Part shown: one piece after another, positions 9,560 to 17,784 of the stretch
How the letters are laid out: each line of letters opens with the position of its first letter
Numbering within the stretch: position 1 is the stretch's first letter
Assembly: GCF_001469875.2 (NCBI RefSeq)
Contig: NZ_LOPW02000010.1
Span: 381,942 to 445,941 of the forward strand
Source of the DNA: Haloferax marisrubri
GTDB taxonomy: Archaea; Halobacteriota; Halobacteria; Halobacteriales; Haloferacaceae
DNA length: 64,000 nucleotides
Reading direction: 5' to 3'
Translations under genes and position numbers: made by a program
Notes under the pieces: model-generated
Seen by the model: only the letters and a program-made list of their open reading frames with translations
Told to the model about the DNA's origin: nothing
The model's database searches: none

Positions 9560-9720
9560 GGAGTTATTGTGAACTACCCCACCCTACCGCTCGCCTGACG
9601 GCTCGCGCTTGAGGGTGGGGCTTCCTGCTTCTACGACGCGCTTTGCAGACACCGAATCGGTGTCCACAGGAAGCGCAGTCTCCACAGGCGTTGATTCGGA
9701 GCGTCCCTCTCCTACATCTT
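9560..9720 (-). ncRNA. Predicted omega RNA at the tnpB 3' end
   Basis: In this family the guide RNA scaffold comes from the last part of tnpB and the right end. The stem 9577-9585/9612-9620 would be its terminal hairpin, and the guide would be read from flanking DNA below about 9575. This is inferred from the family; no expression evidence is available. Confidence 0.35.
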
Positions 9721-10807
9721 CAAGACCGCGAGAAAGGATATTCCACGCCGCGTTCGCGTCCCTGTCCGCCTCAAATCCACACGCTGGACACGAGTGTTCG
9801 CGCACCCACAGCGGTTTCTCGGTCGAACCGCCACACGACGCACACTCCTTGGTCGTCCCGCTCGGGTCTACGGCAACGAAATGTGTGCCTTCGCGTGCAC
9901 ACTTGTATTCGAGCATCCGCAGGAACGTTCCCCACGCCGCGCCTGCTCGGTTCCGTGAGTTGCCCGGCAGTTCCACCAACCCCTGTGCGTCCAAGTCCTC
10001 CACGGCTACCAAATCGTACTCGGTGGCGTAGTAGTTCGACAACTTGTGGAGGAAATCCCGCCGCTTTCGCTTGAGGTCGGCGTGACGCTCGGCTACGACC
10101 CGGCGTTGTTTCTCCCAATTTGCAGAGCCGTGTTCCTTCCGTGAGAGGGCACGTTGTGCCCGTTCCAAGCGTTCGCGCTCGTCGGAAAGGTCGGGGGATT
10201 CGACCGCCGTTCCGTCCGTGTCGTGAGCATACTTGCAAATTCCAACGTCGATGCCGACGCACTTCTCGGGGTTTTCAGGCTTCGCTGGTGGGGACTCAGG
10301 CGTTTCGACACCAAGAATGGCGTACCACTTCCCGGTTGGTTCCTGCTTGATTGTGACCGTCTTGATTTCGGCGTCGTCGGGCAGGTCGCGGTGGAAGGTG
10401 AGCGGGATTTCCCCGAGTTTCGAGAGCCACAGTTTGGTCCGACCGCTCGTGTTTTTGAGCTTGAAGCCGGATTGACTGTAGGTGAAACTGCGGTACTCGC
10501 CCGGTGCCTTCCAGTTGAGAGTGCCGACGTGGTAGCCGTTCTCTTTGCGACCGCGAAGTGTTGAGAGGTTGTCGTACAATCGCTGAACGACTTTCTGGAG
10601 AACCTTCGAGTGAACTTGTTTCAGGTCGTTCCACCACTTCTTAAGATTCGGAAGGAGCTTCTGTTCGCTGTATGCCGAAGTGTTGTCGGTTCGGTTGAGT
10701 CGGTGGAGGAAGTGGTTGTAGACCTGCCTACAGGTATCGACAGTCCACGCTAACTGTTCTTCGAGAGCGTCGGACGGTCGCAGCCGATACCTGTAGTTGT
10801 AGTTCAT
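9584..10807 (-). CDS. tnpB: TnpB RNA-guided nuclease of an IS1341-type element
   Basis: A 407-residue TnpB (OrfB) protein. The RuvC-like residues are visible as CVGIDVGICK (Asp), LVAVEDLDAQG (Glu) and DRDANAAWNIL (Asp). Between the last two lies a four-cysteine zinc finger, CASC...CPAC. The N-terminal helix-turn-helix domain starts MNYNYRYRLRPSD. All catalytic positions are present, so the nuclease may be active, cutting DNA next to a transposon-associated motif under RNA guidance. Its ATG immediately follows the stop of the small RHH gene. Confidence 0.9.
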   Translation of the reverse strand: MNYNYRYRLRPSDALEEQLAWTVDTCRQVYNHFLHRLNRTDNTSAYSEQKLLPNLKKWWNDLKQVHSKVLQKVVQRLYDNLSTLRGRKENGYHVGTLNWKAPGEYRSFTYSQSGFKLKNTSGRTKLWLSKLGEIPLTFHRDLPDDAEIKTVTIKQEPTGKWYAILGVETPESPPAKPENPEKCVGIDVGICKYAHDTDGTAVESPDLSDERERLERAQRALSRKEHGSANWEKQRRVVAERHADLKRKRRDFLHKLSNYYATEYDLVAVEDLDAQGLVELPGNSRNRAGAAWGTFLRMLEYKCAREGTHFVAVDPSGTTKECASCGGSTEKPLWVREHSCPACGFEADRDANAAWNILSRGLEDVGEGRSESTPVETALPVDTDSVSAKRVVEAGSPTLKREPSGER

Positions 10808-10930
10808 CTACGAGCGTTCTTCGATGAGTTCGTCAAGTTTCTCTTGGACGAACGACGAGAGGTTAAGATGGTTCTCCTCAATCCACTCGGCTTGGTCGTC
10901 ACGGATAGAGATGTTCTTGCGTGTTGCCAC
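10808..10930 (-). CDS. Ribbon-helix-helix protein encoded with tnpB
   Basis: A 40-residue protein beginning at GTG 10930 (MATRKNISIRDDQAEWIEEN) and ending directly before the tnpB ATG with no gap. The strand RKNISIRDDQ and the helices around WIEENHLNLSSFVQEKLDELIEE fit the CopG/RHH fold of dimeric DNA-binding proteins. The longer frame with LICVLCVYC upstream is rejected because it runs through the IS left end. It may repress tnpB or control element activity. Confidence 0.65.
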   Translation of the reverse strand: MATRKNISIRDDQAEWIEENHLNLSSFVQEKLDELIEERS

Positions 10931-11294
10931 GCCACAATATACACAAAGTACACAAATAAGCGTTGCGATTGCGTGGGCCTGTGGGCCTGCCACCGAATCG
11001 TGTATGAGAACTGTGCGGCGCTGTATCCCCTCCCTACTCGCTCCCTTCGGTTGCTCCTTGAGGAAGGGGCCTTAGCGCCTCAATTCAGGTAAATTTGACT
11101 CTTGTTCGACGACCGACAGCACGAGTGTGGTCCCCCTCAGGTGGTCGGTATCGCAGTCCCGGGGTGGCTGAGCGACCGCCACGAGAACCGAATCGGTATC
11201 ACACCCCTACAACTGCCACACCTGTCTGAACAGCACCGCACGGACTCCGAGCGAACACCATGAAGACCGCAGTCATGTCAACAACAGCGACAGA

Positions 11295-11304
11295 CACTAT
11301 ATCC
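11295..11304 (+). promoter_or_regulatory. TATA box for the PQQ-like propeller gene
   Basis: CACTATATCC is centred 26 bases before the ATG at 11325, as expected for leaderless transcription. Confidence 0.5.
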
Positions 11305-11324
11305 CGAACGCAAAACCGACGAGT

Positions 11325-12578
11325 ATGCCCTCCGAATCGCTCGTCTCACGCCGCGGCCTGCTTGCCACGCTGGCTGGGGCCGCGTCGATTGGTCTCGGGG
11401 CGGTGGTTGGGTCGGACGCCGTCCGTCCCCCGCTCAGTCTCGAACACCGAGTCCCCGCCGGCGAGTGGCCGATGGCGAAACGGACGCCGCGACGAACCAG
11501 TTTTCAACCACAGCCCGGCCCCCAAGACGGCCTCGTCGAGGCGTGGCACCAACCCGTCGAATCCGCGAACACCGTCTCTCCCGGACTGGTGGCGACGCAC
11601 GACCGAGTGTACACCGTCGGTCGATACACGGTGCGAGCGATCGCGAGTGCTGACGGCCAGCCCGACTGGACGCGACCGCGTGAGAACGCCCCGAGCGTCC
11701 TCACCAGTCGCGCCCCCTTCGAGTTCCTCCAGACGGGACCGACCGTCAGCGGCGACCACCTGTACGTCGTCGGTGGAGTGACGCTGTACGGCCTCGACGC
11801 CACAAGCGGGCAGTCGACGTGGGCGCTTCGCACGACGAGTAGCTTCGACCACGTCCTCCCGGTCGGCACCCTCGTCGTCGTCGGCGTCTCGCGTGGGTCC
11901 GACTCCCTCGTCGCACTCGACCAGGCGACGAGTTTCGAGCGCTGGTCGCGGGCGACCGCCGAGGTCCCACTCGCGTTCGCGTCGGGCACGGAGGGCCACG
12001 TGGACGCCCCGTTGCTCCTCACCGGAACCACAGCACAGAGCAACAGCCGGCAGTTGGTCGGCCGCGACCCAGTCGATGGCTCCGTCCGCTGGCGAACGAC
12101 CGCCGACGCGCCGTCGTTCGAGGCGTTCGCACTTCCCGCGATTAGCGAGGGGCGCGTCTACGCCGGTGGGCCGCGGCTGACTGCGTTCGCGGCCACCGAC
12201 GGGAGCGTCGAGTGGCAGACTCCGACCGTGGACCGTGCCGAATCGATCTCGCCGGTCACCGACGGCGAGCGTGTGTACGGCGTCGGTGGCGGCGTCGCCG
12301 TGGCGGTCGACGCGGCGACCGGCACTCGACAGTGGTCGGTATCGGTCGGGGACGTCACTCCGTTCGTCCCGCCCGTCATCGCTGGTGAGACGCTGTACAT
12401 CCCCGGCGACGACGCCGTGATTGCGCTCGATACGACCGACGGCTCGACGCGGTTTCGGCACGCGCTTCCGGAATCAACTGGTGGAATCGACGGCATGGCG
12501 AGCGCCGACGGCAATCTCTACGTGAGAACTCACGAGTCGGTCCGCGGGTATGTCGCGTCCGGGGAGGCTGACCTGTGA
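11325..12578 (+). CDS. Exported PQQ-like beta-propeller protein
   Basis: A 417-residue protein with a twin-arginine signal (SRRGLLATLAGAASIGLG). The mature part has repeated blade motifs such as LYGLDATSGQSTWALR, DGSVRWRTTA, TDGSVEWQTP and DAATGTRQWSVSV, which mark the PQQ-like/BamB-type propeller. Proteins of this class may bind a cofactor or act as protein scaffolds; no cofactor ligand set can be confirmed here. Its stop overlaps the GTG of the next gene, so the two are probably co-transcribed. Confidence 0.85.
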   Translation: MPSESLVSRRGLLATLAGAASIGLGAVVGSDAVRPPLSLEHRVPAGEWPMAKRTPRRTSFQPQPGPQDGLVEAWHQPVESANTVSPGLVATHDRVYTVGRYTVRAIASADGQPDWTRPRENAPSVLTSRAPFEFLQTGPTVSGDHLYVVGGVTLYGLDATSGQSTWALRTTSSFDHVLPVGTLVVVGVSRGSDSLVALDQATSFERWSRATAEVPLAFASGTEGHVDAPLLLTGTTAQSNSRQLVGRDPVDGSVRWRTTADAPSFEAFALPAISEGRVYAGGPRLTAFAATDGSVEWQTPTVDRAESISPVTDGERVYGVGGGVAVAVDAATGTRQWSVSVGDVTPFVPPVIAGETLYIPGDDAVIALDTTDGSTRFRHALPESTGGIDGMASADGNLYVRTHESVRGYVASGEADL

Positions 12579-13018
12579 GCGACTCTGCGTCGCCCACCCA
12601 GACAGCGATGTCGAGGTACGCTCGACAAGTGGGGCGTGGAGTCGTCTTCCTGCTTCTCCTCCAGTACTCGCTCGGCGTCGGTGTGCGTGCGACGGTCCAG
12701 CACGCGTTCGGGCCGACCCCGATTGTGCGACCCAGCATCGTCTCGACCGTCGTCGTGGCGCTCGTCGTTGCAGTCCTCGTCAATAGCGCCCACCGACCCA
12801 GCTACCGACAGCTGACGGGCTTTACCGTGGTTGCGTTGGTGATCGGGACCGCTGTCACCACGCTCGTCGGTGGTGGAGACGGACACGTCGGTGCGCTGTA
12901 TCCGACGCTGCAGACCGGACTCTCTTGGCTGGGTGCGTTCTGCATCGCGTACGCCGTCGCCTTCGAAGTCGAGTGGCGTCGCGTCATCGAGATGTTGCTC
13001 ACGCGTCCGAGAGAGTAA
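12575..13018 (+). CDS. Four-helix membrane protein co-transcribed with the propeller gene
   Basis: A 147-residue protein starting at GTG 12575, overlapping the previous stop by 4 bases. Hydrophobic segments lie at about residues 23-40, 54-72, 80-100 and 110-128. The C-terminus EVEWRRVIEMLLTRPRE is polar. Not recognised as a named family. The overlap with an exported propeller protein suggests translational coupling and a shared membrane-linked role. Confidence 0.75.
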   Translation: MSDSASPTQTAMSRYARQVGRGVVFLLLLQYSLGVGVRATVQHAFGPTPIVRPSIVSTVVVALVVAVLVNSAHRPSYRQLTGFTVVALVIGTAVTTLVGGGDGHVGALYPTLQTGLSWLGAFCIAYAVAFEVEWRRVIEMLLTRPRE

Positions 13019-13059
13019 GAACGGTGCGATTCCCAACAGTCACGCCACCGAAGAGGGAA

Positions 13060-13755
13060 TCAACGGCCCACGGCTGCAACGACGTCGTCAATGGTGAACA
13101 GTTGCACATCGTCACGCTCTGCAGCTACTTCCAGCACCGACTGTGTGAATCCACTCCGGGAAAACAGCGCATAGGATTCTGTACGAGAGCCACCGTCATC
13201 CGGTGTCCATCGGAGCTCTGCCGTATGTTGCTGGAGGCTGGAGAAGGCGTCGTATCCGAGTGGTGACTGTTGGAACTTACACTCACCGACGATCAACGTT
13301 CCATCGGTCGCGAATCCGACAACATCAATTTCGTGTTCGCCGTACCACCACTGACCGGTCTTCGTAATCGTCTGGTCTGGATACAGCTCTCGGAGGGCAC
13401 GACAGCATAGTGCCTCAAACGAACTCGAAGCGAAGTCCGGGAGTGCTGGTTCGATAAGCGTCTCGAATGCATCTTCACCAAGCGCATCATACTGTCCATC
13501 CGAGCCATAGACGAAGTGGAACCAGAACCGGAAGAACGGGTCGCGGATACGGTACCGGCTGCGCTTACTGCGGGTTTTCTGTTCGGTGATTGGGACGTGC
13601 TGGTCAATGAGACGAAGCCGCGACAGACGATTCAGATACTTCGAGAGTTGATTATACGCAATTCCAGTCGTTCCCGCAATCTCGTTTCGGCTCGTGTTTC
13701 CTCCAGCAATCGCTTCGAGAATTGAGAAATATCGCGTCGGTTCTGTGAGTTCCAT
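13060..13755 (-). pseudogene. C-terminal DUF234 part of an archaeal ATPase, N-terminal ATPase lost
   Basis: A 231-residue reading frame matching only the C-terminal half of archaeal AAA-type ATPases of the ATPase_2/DUF234 family. It has a winged helix (FSILEAIAGGNTSRNEIAGTT), the linker RYRIRDPFFRFWFHFV, and a PD-(D/E)XK-like nuclease segment (HEIDVVGF, then VGECKF). Full members are about 450 residues with an N-terminal P-loop. Here no Walker motif exists upstream; the frame meets an IS end (13774-13793) within 40 bases. The insertion probably removed the ATPase half. The remaining part could still be translated from the ATG at 13755. Confidence 0.75.
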
Positions 13756-13821
13756 CTTAATTCAAGCAGGGAATCCCGGCCTTTAGGCCGGGAGGGAATG
13801 CGACACGGTGTTGACCACCCG

Positions 13822-13959
13822 CTACTCGGTGGTTGGGCCGGAATCCAACTCCCGCTGTGCGTGGAGTAGCATCCCTTTCCACGTTAGACCGTGGCGTTTC
13901 TTCGTCTCTTTCAGCGACTCGTACTGTTCCTCGTCTACCTCGAAATTGATGTGTGGCAT
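13822..13959 (-). CDS. Small RHH-like protein divergent from tnpB
   Basis: A 45-residue protein from ATG 13959 to TAG at 13822-13824. The sequence MPHINFEVDEEQYESLKETK followed by a Trp-Lys-Gly-containing helix (GLTWKGMLLHAQREL) fits a strand-helix-helix DNA-binding protein. It lies inside the element and points away from tnpB. It is likely an accessory regulator of the element, as with the RHH gene of the element at 9.6-11 kb. Confidence 0.6.
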   Translation of the reverse strand: MPHINFEVDEEQYESLKETKKRHGLTWKGMLLHAQRELDSGPTTE

Positions 13960-14013
13960 ATCTCATTCTTGCGCCCCGTTACACTTAATTATATCTACGT
14001 TCTATCTACGGGT

Positions 14014-15249
14014 GTGTCCAAGACGGTGACGAAGACGCTACAGGCCACTCTCGCCACACCCACGGCGGGCAAAGAGCAACGCCTACAGCGGCTCTTGGAC
14101 ACCTACCGCGAAGCACTCCACGACGCCTTCGACAACAGGGCGGATACAATGTCTGCCGTCAACGACGTTGTAACGCCCTACGAACTTCCGTACCAAGCCA
14201 AAGACGCGCTTAAATCCTACGTCCCGAAACTCCGTTCGACGTACAACGCCGAGGAGTTGGACGACGAGCATCCGCTTCGACTCGTCAATCGGGCCGCGAA
14301 GTTCGACTACTCCGACGAGCGCGAACACGGCTTCGTGTGGCAGGTTCCGCAACCCGGACGCGGGACGAATTTCTGGATTCCGCTTCGGGTTAACCCCGAA
14401 CAGGAATCTCTGTGGTTCGACCTGCTCTCCGAAGACGCGAAGGCGGGCGAGTTGCGGCTACAGCGCCACCGCACGTCGTGGGAGTTGCACGTCACCGTCG
14501 AATACCCGGTCGAAGAATCGACCGACCCGGACAACCCGACGTATATTGGCTTCGACGTAGGCGAGAGCGCGTTGATAACGGGCTGTGCCCTCAAACGCGA
14601 CGTACCACGGAAGCCAATGCTCGTCAGCGGCAGTCGAGCGCGACATCTTCGCAAAGAGATGTTCACCACACTCCGGCGGCTACAGTCGAGAGACGCCGCC
14701 GAGTGGCGCGTGGACGAACGGTTCGACCACTACCAAAACGCTCTGACGGATATTGTCGAGAAAGCGTCTCGGCAGGCCGTCGAGTATGCCCAACAGTTCG
14801 AGAACCCCGTTATCGTTCTCGAAGACCTGTCGTACATCCGTGAGCGGTTGGACTACGGGAAGTTCATGAACCGCCGCCTTCACGCATGGGCGTTCGCCCG
14901 GTTACAGGGCCGACTCGAAGACAAAGCGACCGAGGCAGGGATTCGCGTTGAGTACGTCAACGCGGCGTACACCTCGCAGACGTGCCACGCTTGCGGTTGT
15001 CTCGGTCGGCGGGGTCAGCAAGCGGAGTTTGTGTGTCCGCACGACGACTGCCACGTATCGGAGTTCCAAGCAGATATTAACGCGGCGGCGAACATCGCTG
15101 GTCGCGCTAACCCGTGGGGAGAGAGCGTCCGTTGGGAACCCGGACGCGATGACTCGCCACAGGATGGGAGCGCCTGTGACAGCGCCACAGTCCACCAAGA
15201 GACGAGTCCGAGAACCGGACAGATGACGCTCTCGGTGTACTCGGACTGA
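14014..15249 (+). CDS. tnpB: TnpB RNA-guided nuclease (411 residues)
   Basis: Started at GTG 14014 (MSKTVTKTLQATLATPTAG). This gives 411 residues, the same length as the related TnpB at 15.5-16.8 kb; the frame upstream of it is non-protein-like. The RuvC-like residues are visible as IGFDVGESALITG (Asp), VIVLEDLSYIRERLDYG (Glu) and FQADINAAANIAGR (Asp). The zinc finger is CHACG...CPHDDC. All key residues are kept, so it may be functional. Confidence 0.88.
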   Translation: MSKTVTKTLQATLATPTAGKEQRLQRLLDTYREALHDAFDNRADTMSAVNDVVTPYELPYQAKDALKSYVPKLRSTYNAEELDDEHPLRLVNRAAKFDYSDEREHGFVWQVPQPGRGTNFWIPLRVNPEQESLWFDLLSEDAKAGELRLQRHRTSWELHVTVEYPVEESTDPDNPTYIGFDVGESALITGCALKRDVPRKPMLVSGSRARHLRKEMFTTLRRLQSRDAAEWRVDERFDHYQNALTDIVEKASRQAVEYAQQFENPVIVLEDLSYIRERLDYGKFMNRRLHAWAFARLQGRLEDKATEAGIRVEYVNAAYTSQTCHACGCLGRRGQQAEFVCPHDDCHVSEFQADINAAANIAGRANPWGESVRWEPGRDDSPQDGSACDSATVHQETSPRTGQMTLSVYSD

Positions 15250-15310
15250 AACCTACCAAGCCGGATTCCCCTCGTAGGGGAAGCCCCGCCGTTTACGGCG
15301 GGGAGGATGT
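15170..15310 (+). ncRNA. Predicted omega RNA of the second tnpB element
   Basis: The 3' end of tnpB plus the right-end hairpin 15284-15303 is the expected source of the guide RNA scaffold, with guide sequence taken from DNA just beyond about 15310. This is inferred from the TnpB family. Confidence 0.35.
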
Positions 15311-15479
15311 CACAGTCGTTGTTCAGCGCCCGCGAATGTAAACTCAGCCCACGAGTTCTCGACGAGACGTTCCAACAGCGCTGGCACAGAGAACAAACAC
15401 GTGCTGACGCAGGCGATTCACGTCACCCACGACTTCATTTGTTCTTGTACAGAGAGAGCGTTTCGTGTGCTTCGATTGA

Positions 15480-15640
15480 CCTCCTCCCGCGCCTAAAGAC
15501 GCGGGAATCCCACCACGGGATTTCAGGCTGGTCGTAGCCCTATGGTTTCAAGACGCATACGTCCCAAGCGTCTCTTGCTTGGTAGCATCGGCTTGGGTGT
15601 CTTGTGAGGCGGTCAAACGCCCCCCATCCTCAGCCGAGTC
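15480..15640 (-). ncRNA. Predicted omega RNA of the tnpA-tnpB element
   Basis: The tnpB 3' end and the right-end hairpin at 15485-15506 are the expected guide RNA scaffold; the guide would come from DNA just below about 15480. This is inferred from the family only. Confidence 0.35.
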
Positions 15641-16783
15641 ATCGCCATCCGTGTGTTCTCTTGAATGGCTCTCTCCACTGAGGTAGCGGTCTGCGATATT
15701 TATCGCACCGTTCACGTCCGCTTGGTACTCGCCCATCCAGCAAGCGTCGTTCGTACACTTGAACGTCGCCTGTCGCGGTCGGTATCCTACTTCACCGCAG
15801 GCATGGCACTCCTTTGAGGTGTTGCGCGGGTTCACCGTCTCGACGGGGATGCCCTTCTCGACGGCCTTGTAGCGTATCTGCGCGTGGAGTTTGGCGAATC
15901 CCCATCCGTGGAGACGCCGGTTCATGAAGTCGTCGTAGTCCATCGACTCCCGTATGTTCGTCAGGTCTTCCAGAACAAGAACAGGATTCTCGACGGACTC
16001 GGCGTACTCCACGACTTTGCGGGTGACGCGGTGGAACACGTCGTCGATCTGTCTCCACACGTCATTCCCGAAGGACTCCGCGATACGTTCGCTCCCGCGC
16101 GTCTGGAGTCGGCGCTTGGCGGTGAAGTAGGTCTTACGGTGACGACGAACGGTCTTGCCCTCGTCGGCCCACAGTTCGGGCGCGGTCGGAGAACCGTGGT
16201 CGTCGCGGTGACACACCGTGACGAGTGACGCTTCCCCGATGTCCACTCCGATGGGCGTCCGTTCTTCTGCGGACACCTCGGAGCGTTCCTCCACGTCGCG
16301 GGTGGCGGTGACGTGGAGATACCACGTTCCGTCCCGCTCGAACAGCCGACTCTCGCCCATCGTGGCGTCCCCCGCGTTTAACGCTTCCAGCCAGCCCCGC
16401 TGTTCGGGATTCGGTTGTGCTGGCATCCAGAGGTGGTAGTCCTCGTGGTGCGGGATTTTGACGTACCACTCGATAGCGTTCTCGGGCTTGTGGTCGAACC
16501 GTAGCCCCTCGTTGGTGAAGCGCACAGGGTGGTCGTCGTGAAGTTCGCCCGCGTTGTACGTCGTTGTGAGTTGCGGGACGTACTTCTTGAGCACGTTCTT
16601 CGCGTACCCGCTCAGGTCGTAGTTGACCACCACGTCGTTCGCTTCGGTCTGCGTGGTACATCGGGCGTCGAAGGCGTCTTGAAGGGCGTGTTTGTACGCT
16701 TCTCGCGTCTCTCGGAGTTTCCTCCGCTTGTGGGCGTTCGGGTCCACAAGTTTGAGTTCCAGAGTTTTCGTGAGTTCGGTCAC
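15548..16783 (-). CDS. tnpB: TnpB RNA-guided nuclease (411 residues)
   Basis: A TnpB protein with all RuvC-like residues: PIGVDIGEASLVT (Asp), LVLEDLTNIRESMDYD (Glu) and YQADVNGAINIADR (Asp). The zinc finger is CHACGEVGYRPRQATFKC...C. It resembles the 411-residue TnpB at 14.0-15.2 kb along its length, more than the 407-residue one. The start ATG overlaps the tnpA stop, so the two are translationally coupled. Confidence 0.9.
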   Translation of the reverse strand: MTELTKTLELKLVDPNAHKRRKLRETREAYKHALQDAFDARCTTQTEANDVVVNYDLSGYAKNVLKKYVPQLTTTYNAGELHDDHPVRFTNEGLRFDHKPENAIEWYVKIPHHEDYHLWMPAQPNPEQRGWLEALNAGDATMGESRLFERDGTWYLHVTATRDVEERSEVSAEERTPIGVDIGEASLVTVCHRDDHGSPTAPELWADEGKTVRRHRKTYFTAKRRLQTRGSERIAESFGNDVWRQIDDVFHRVTRKVVEYAESVENPVLVLEDLTNIRESMDYDDFMNRRLHGWGFAKLHAQIRYKAVEKGIPVETVNPRNTSKECHACGEVGYRPRQATFKCTNDACWMGEYQADVNGAINIADRYLSGESHSREHTDGDDSAEDGGRLTASQDTQADATKQETLGTYAS

Positions 16784-17169
16784 GAGTCGCCCTCCTTGTG
16801 CTGTTGAATGTAGTTCTCGACAGTCTCACTTGAAACATGCCCGGCGGTCCCTGCGTAGTATCCTCGCGCCCATCCGATTTTCTCGCCGTCGTGGTCGGCG
16901 TATCGGTGGTTGTACTTGCGCGAGGAGATACCCTTGAACCAGTTGGCGAGTAGCGCCGGTTCGTTCTTGGGTGGGCTACTGACGAACAGGTGAACGTGGT
17001 CCGGCTGTACGGTGAGGTCGAGTATTTCGACGCCTTTGTCGTCGGCTATTTCGTGGAGGATAGTTCTCACACGGTCTGCAACCTCATTGACGAGTACCGA
17101 TTGACGGTACTTCGGCAACCACACTATGTGGTAGTTGAGGTTGTAAGTCGCGTGCCGTGTGGTCTTCAT
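16780..17169 (-). CDS. tnpA: TnpA, IS200-type Y1 single-strand transposase
   Basis: A 129-residue HUH-class transposase of normal length. The HUH metal-binding pair is in VQPDHVHLFVSSPP and the catalytic tyrosine in ETVENYIQQH. The N-terminus YNLNYHIVWLPKYRQSVL is the family signature. It acts on single-stranded ends by recognising subterminal hairpins, which are present at both ends of this element. It is apparently intact. Confidence 0.93.
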   Translation of the reverse strand: MKTTRHATYNLNYHIVWLPKYRQSVLVNEVADRVRTILHEIADDKGVEILDLTVQPDHVHLFVSSPPKNEPALLANWFKGISSRKYNHRYADHDGEKIGWARGYYAGTAGHVSSETVENYIQQHKEGDS

Positions 17170-17313
17170 CCGTGTTACACACTATGGTCTGTCGGCGTGT
17201 TAATACTACTGATAGTACGGTGGAAAATCCAGCCGTGGAGTCGTTTGGTGAGTGTGTAGGCTATTGTCCGCTTGACCCCCGCCTAAAGACGGGGGTATGC
17301 GCTCGTATCTTTA

Positions 17314-17772
17314 TCACGTCGTCCCATGCGACTGTTCGACCCGCTCTCGAATCCAATCGAGGGCCGTGAACAGAACCTCAAGATGGTGGGGCTCGAGCGA
17401 AGATGGTTCTGCAGTACCAGCATCTGGCGGCGGATGAAAGTGCGTTCGGGGAGCTGTTGGTTTGGGATGGCGATCCCAGCGACAGTGGTACTGCGGTCCA
17501 TCTCCGTCGTCTTGTCCAAGTTCTAGATAGTGAACCGAGTAGTCCCCGGACGTGAACCACCGGATGTCGAGTCGGGCAGTTGCGACTCGTTCGGGATAGG
17601 CATGTGCATCGAGACTGAGCTGGAGTCGACGTGGTGAGAGGCTGGAGGGATCGAACGACCAGTCGACAACGAGCGGGTGTGTTGCCGCACGTTGTGCGAG
17701 CGTTTGAAGTGTCGGAACGTCGAGGCGGCCGACAGCGGCGTCGGGCGGCGCGTTCTGTTCGTCGTCAGTCAT
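17314..17772 (-). CDS. TumE-like toxin-family protein
   Basis: A 152-residue protein with the block SGDYSVHYLELGQ...YHCRWDRHP and, after it, THFHPPPDAG. This pattern is seen in haloarchaeal proteins assigned to the TumE toxin family. It lies 12 bases after a winged-helix gene, the usual order of antitoxin then toxin. The C-terminus TALDWIRERVEQ is helical. The assignment rests on remembered family motifs and operon context; biochemical activity is unknown. Confidence 0.6.
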   Translation of the reverse strand: MTDDEQNAPPDAAVGRLDVPTLQTLAQRAATHPLVVDWSFDPSSLSPRRLQLSLDAHAYPERVATARLDIRWFTSGDYSVHYLELGQDDGDGPQYHCRWDRHPKPTAPRTHFHPPPDAGTAEPSSLEPHHLEVLFTALDWIRERVEQSHGTT

Positions 17773-17784
17773 CGGTGCACCGAT

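Larger units (their letters stand above)
9570..11090 (-). mobile_element. IS200/IS605-family element (IS1341 type) with RHH gene and tnpB
   Basis: The element contains a ribbon-helix-helix gene followed directly by tnpB and has no tnpA, so it would need a transposase supplied in trans. The right end lies in a hairpin at 9577-9620 (CCCCACCCT opposite AGGGTGGGG) that overlaps the 3' end of tnpB. The left end is near 11065-11090, with the imperfect hairpin AGGGGC-CTTA-GCGCCT. Exact boundaries are approximate because the target sequence is not known. Confidence 0.75.
13765..15310 (+). mobile_element. IS200/IS605-family element with tnpB and a divergent small gene
   Basis: Bounded by perfect hairpins at 13774-13793 (TCCCGGCC-TTTA-GGCCGGGA) and 15284-15303 (CCCCGCC-GTTTAC-GGCGGGG). 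It carries tnpB on the plus strand and a 45-residue gene on the minus strand, and has no tnpA. Its left-end hairpin is nearly the same as the relic at 566-585, so the two belong to one element family. Confidence 0.75.
15480..17300 (-). mobile_element. Complete IS200/IS605-family element with tnpA and tnpB
   Basis: tnpA (Y1 transposase) and tnpB overlap by 4 bases on the minus strand. The ends are matching hairpins: 15485-15506 (TCCCGCG-CCTAAAGA-CGCGGGA) on the tnpB side and 17276-17295 (CCCCC-GCCTAAAGAC-GGGGG) on the tnpA side. Both share the loop core GCCTAAAGAC and a preceding TTGACC. It is the only element in the window with its own transposase and could mobilise the others if their ends are compatible. 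Confidence 0.85.
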
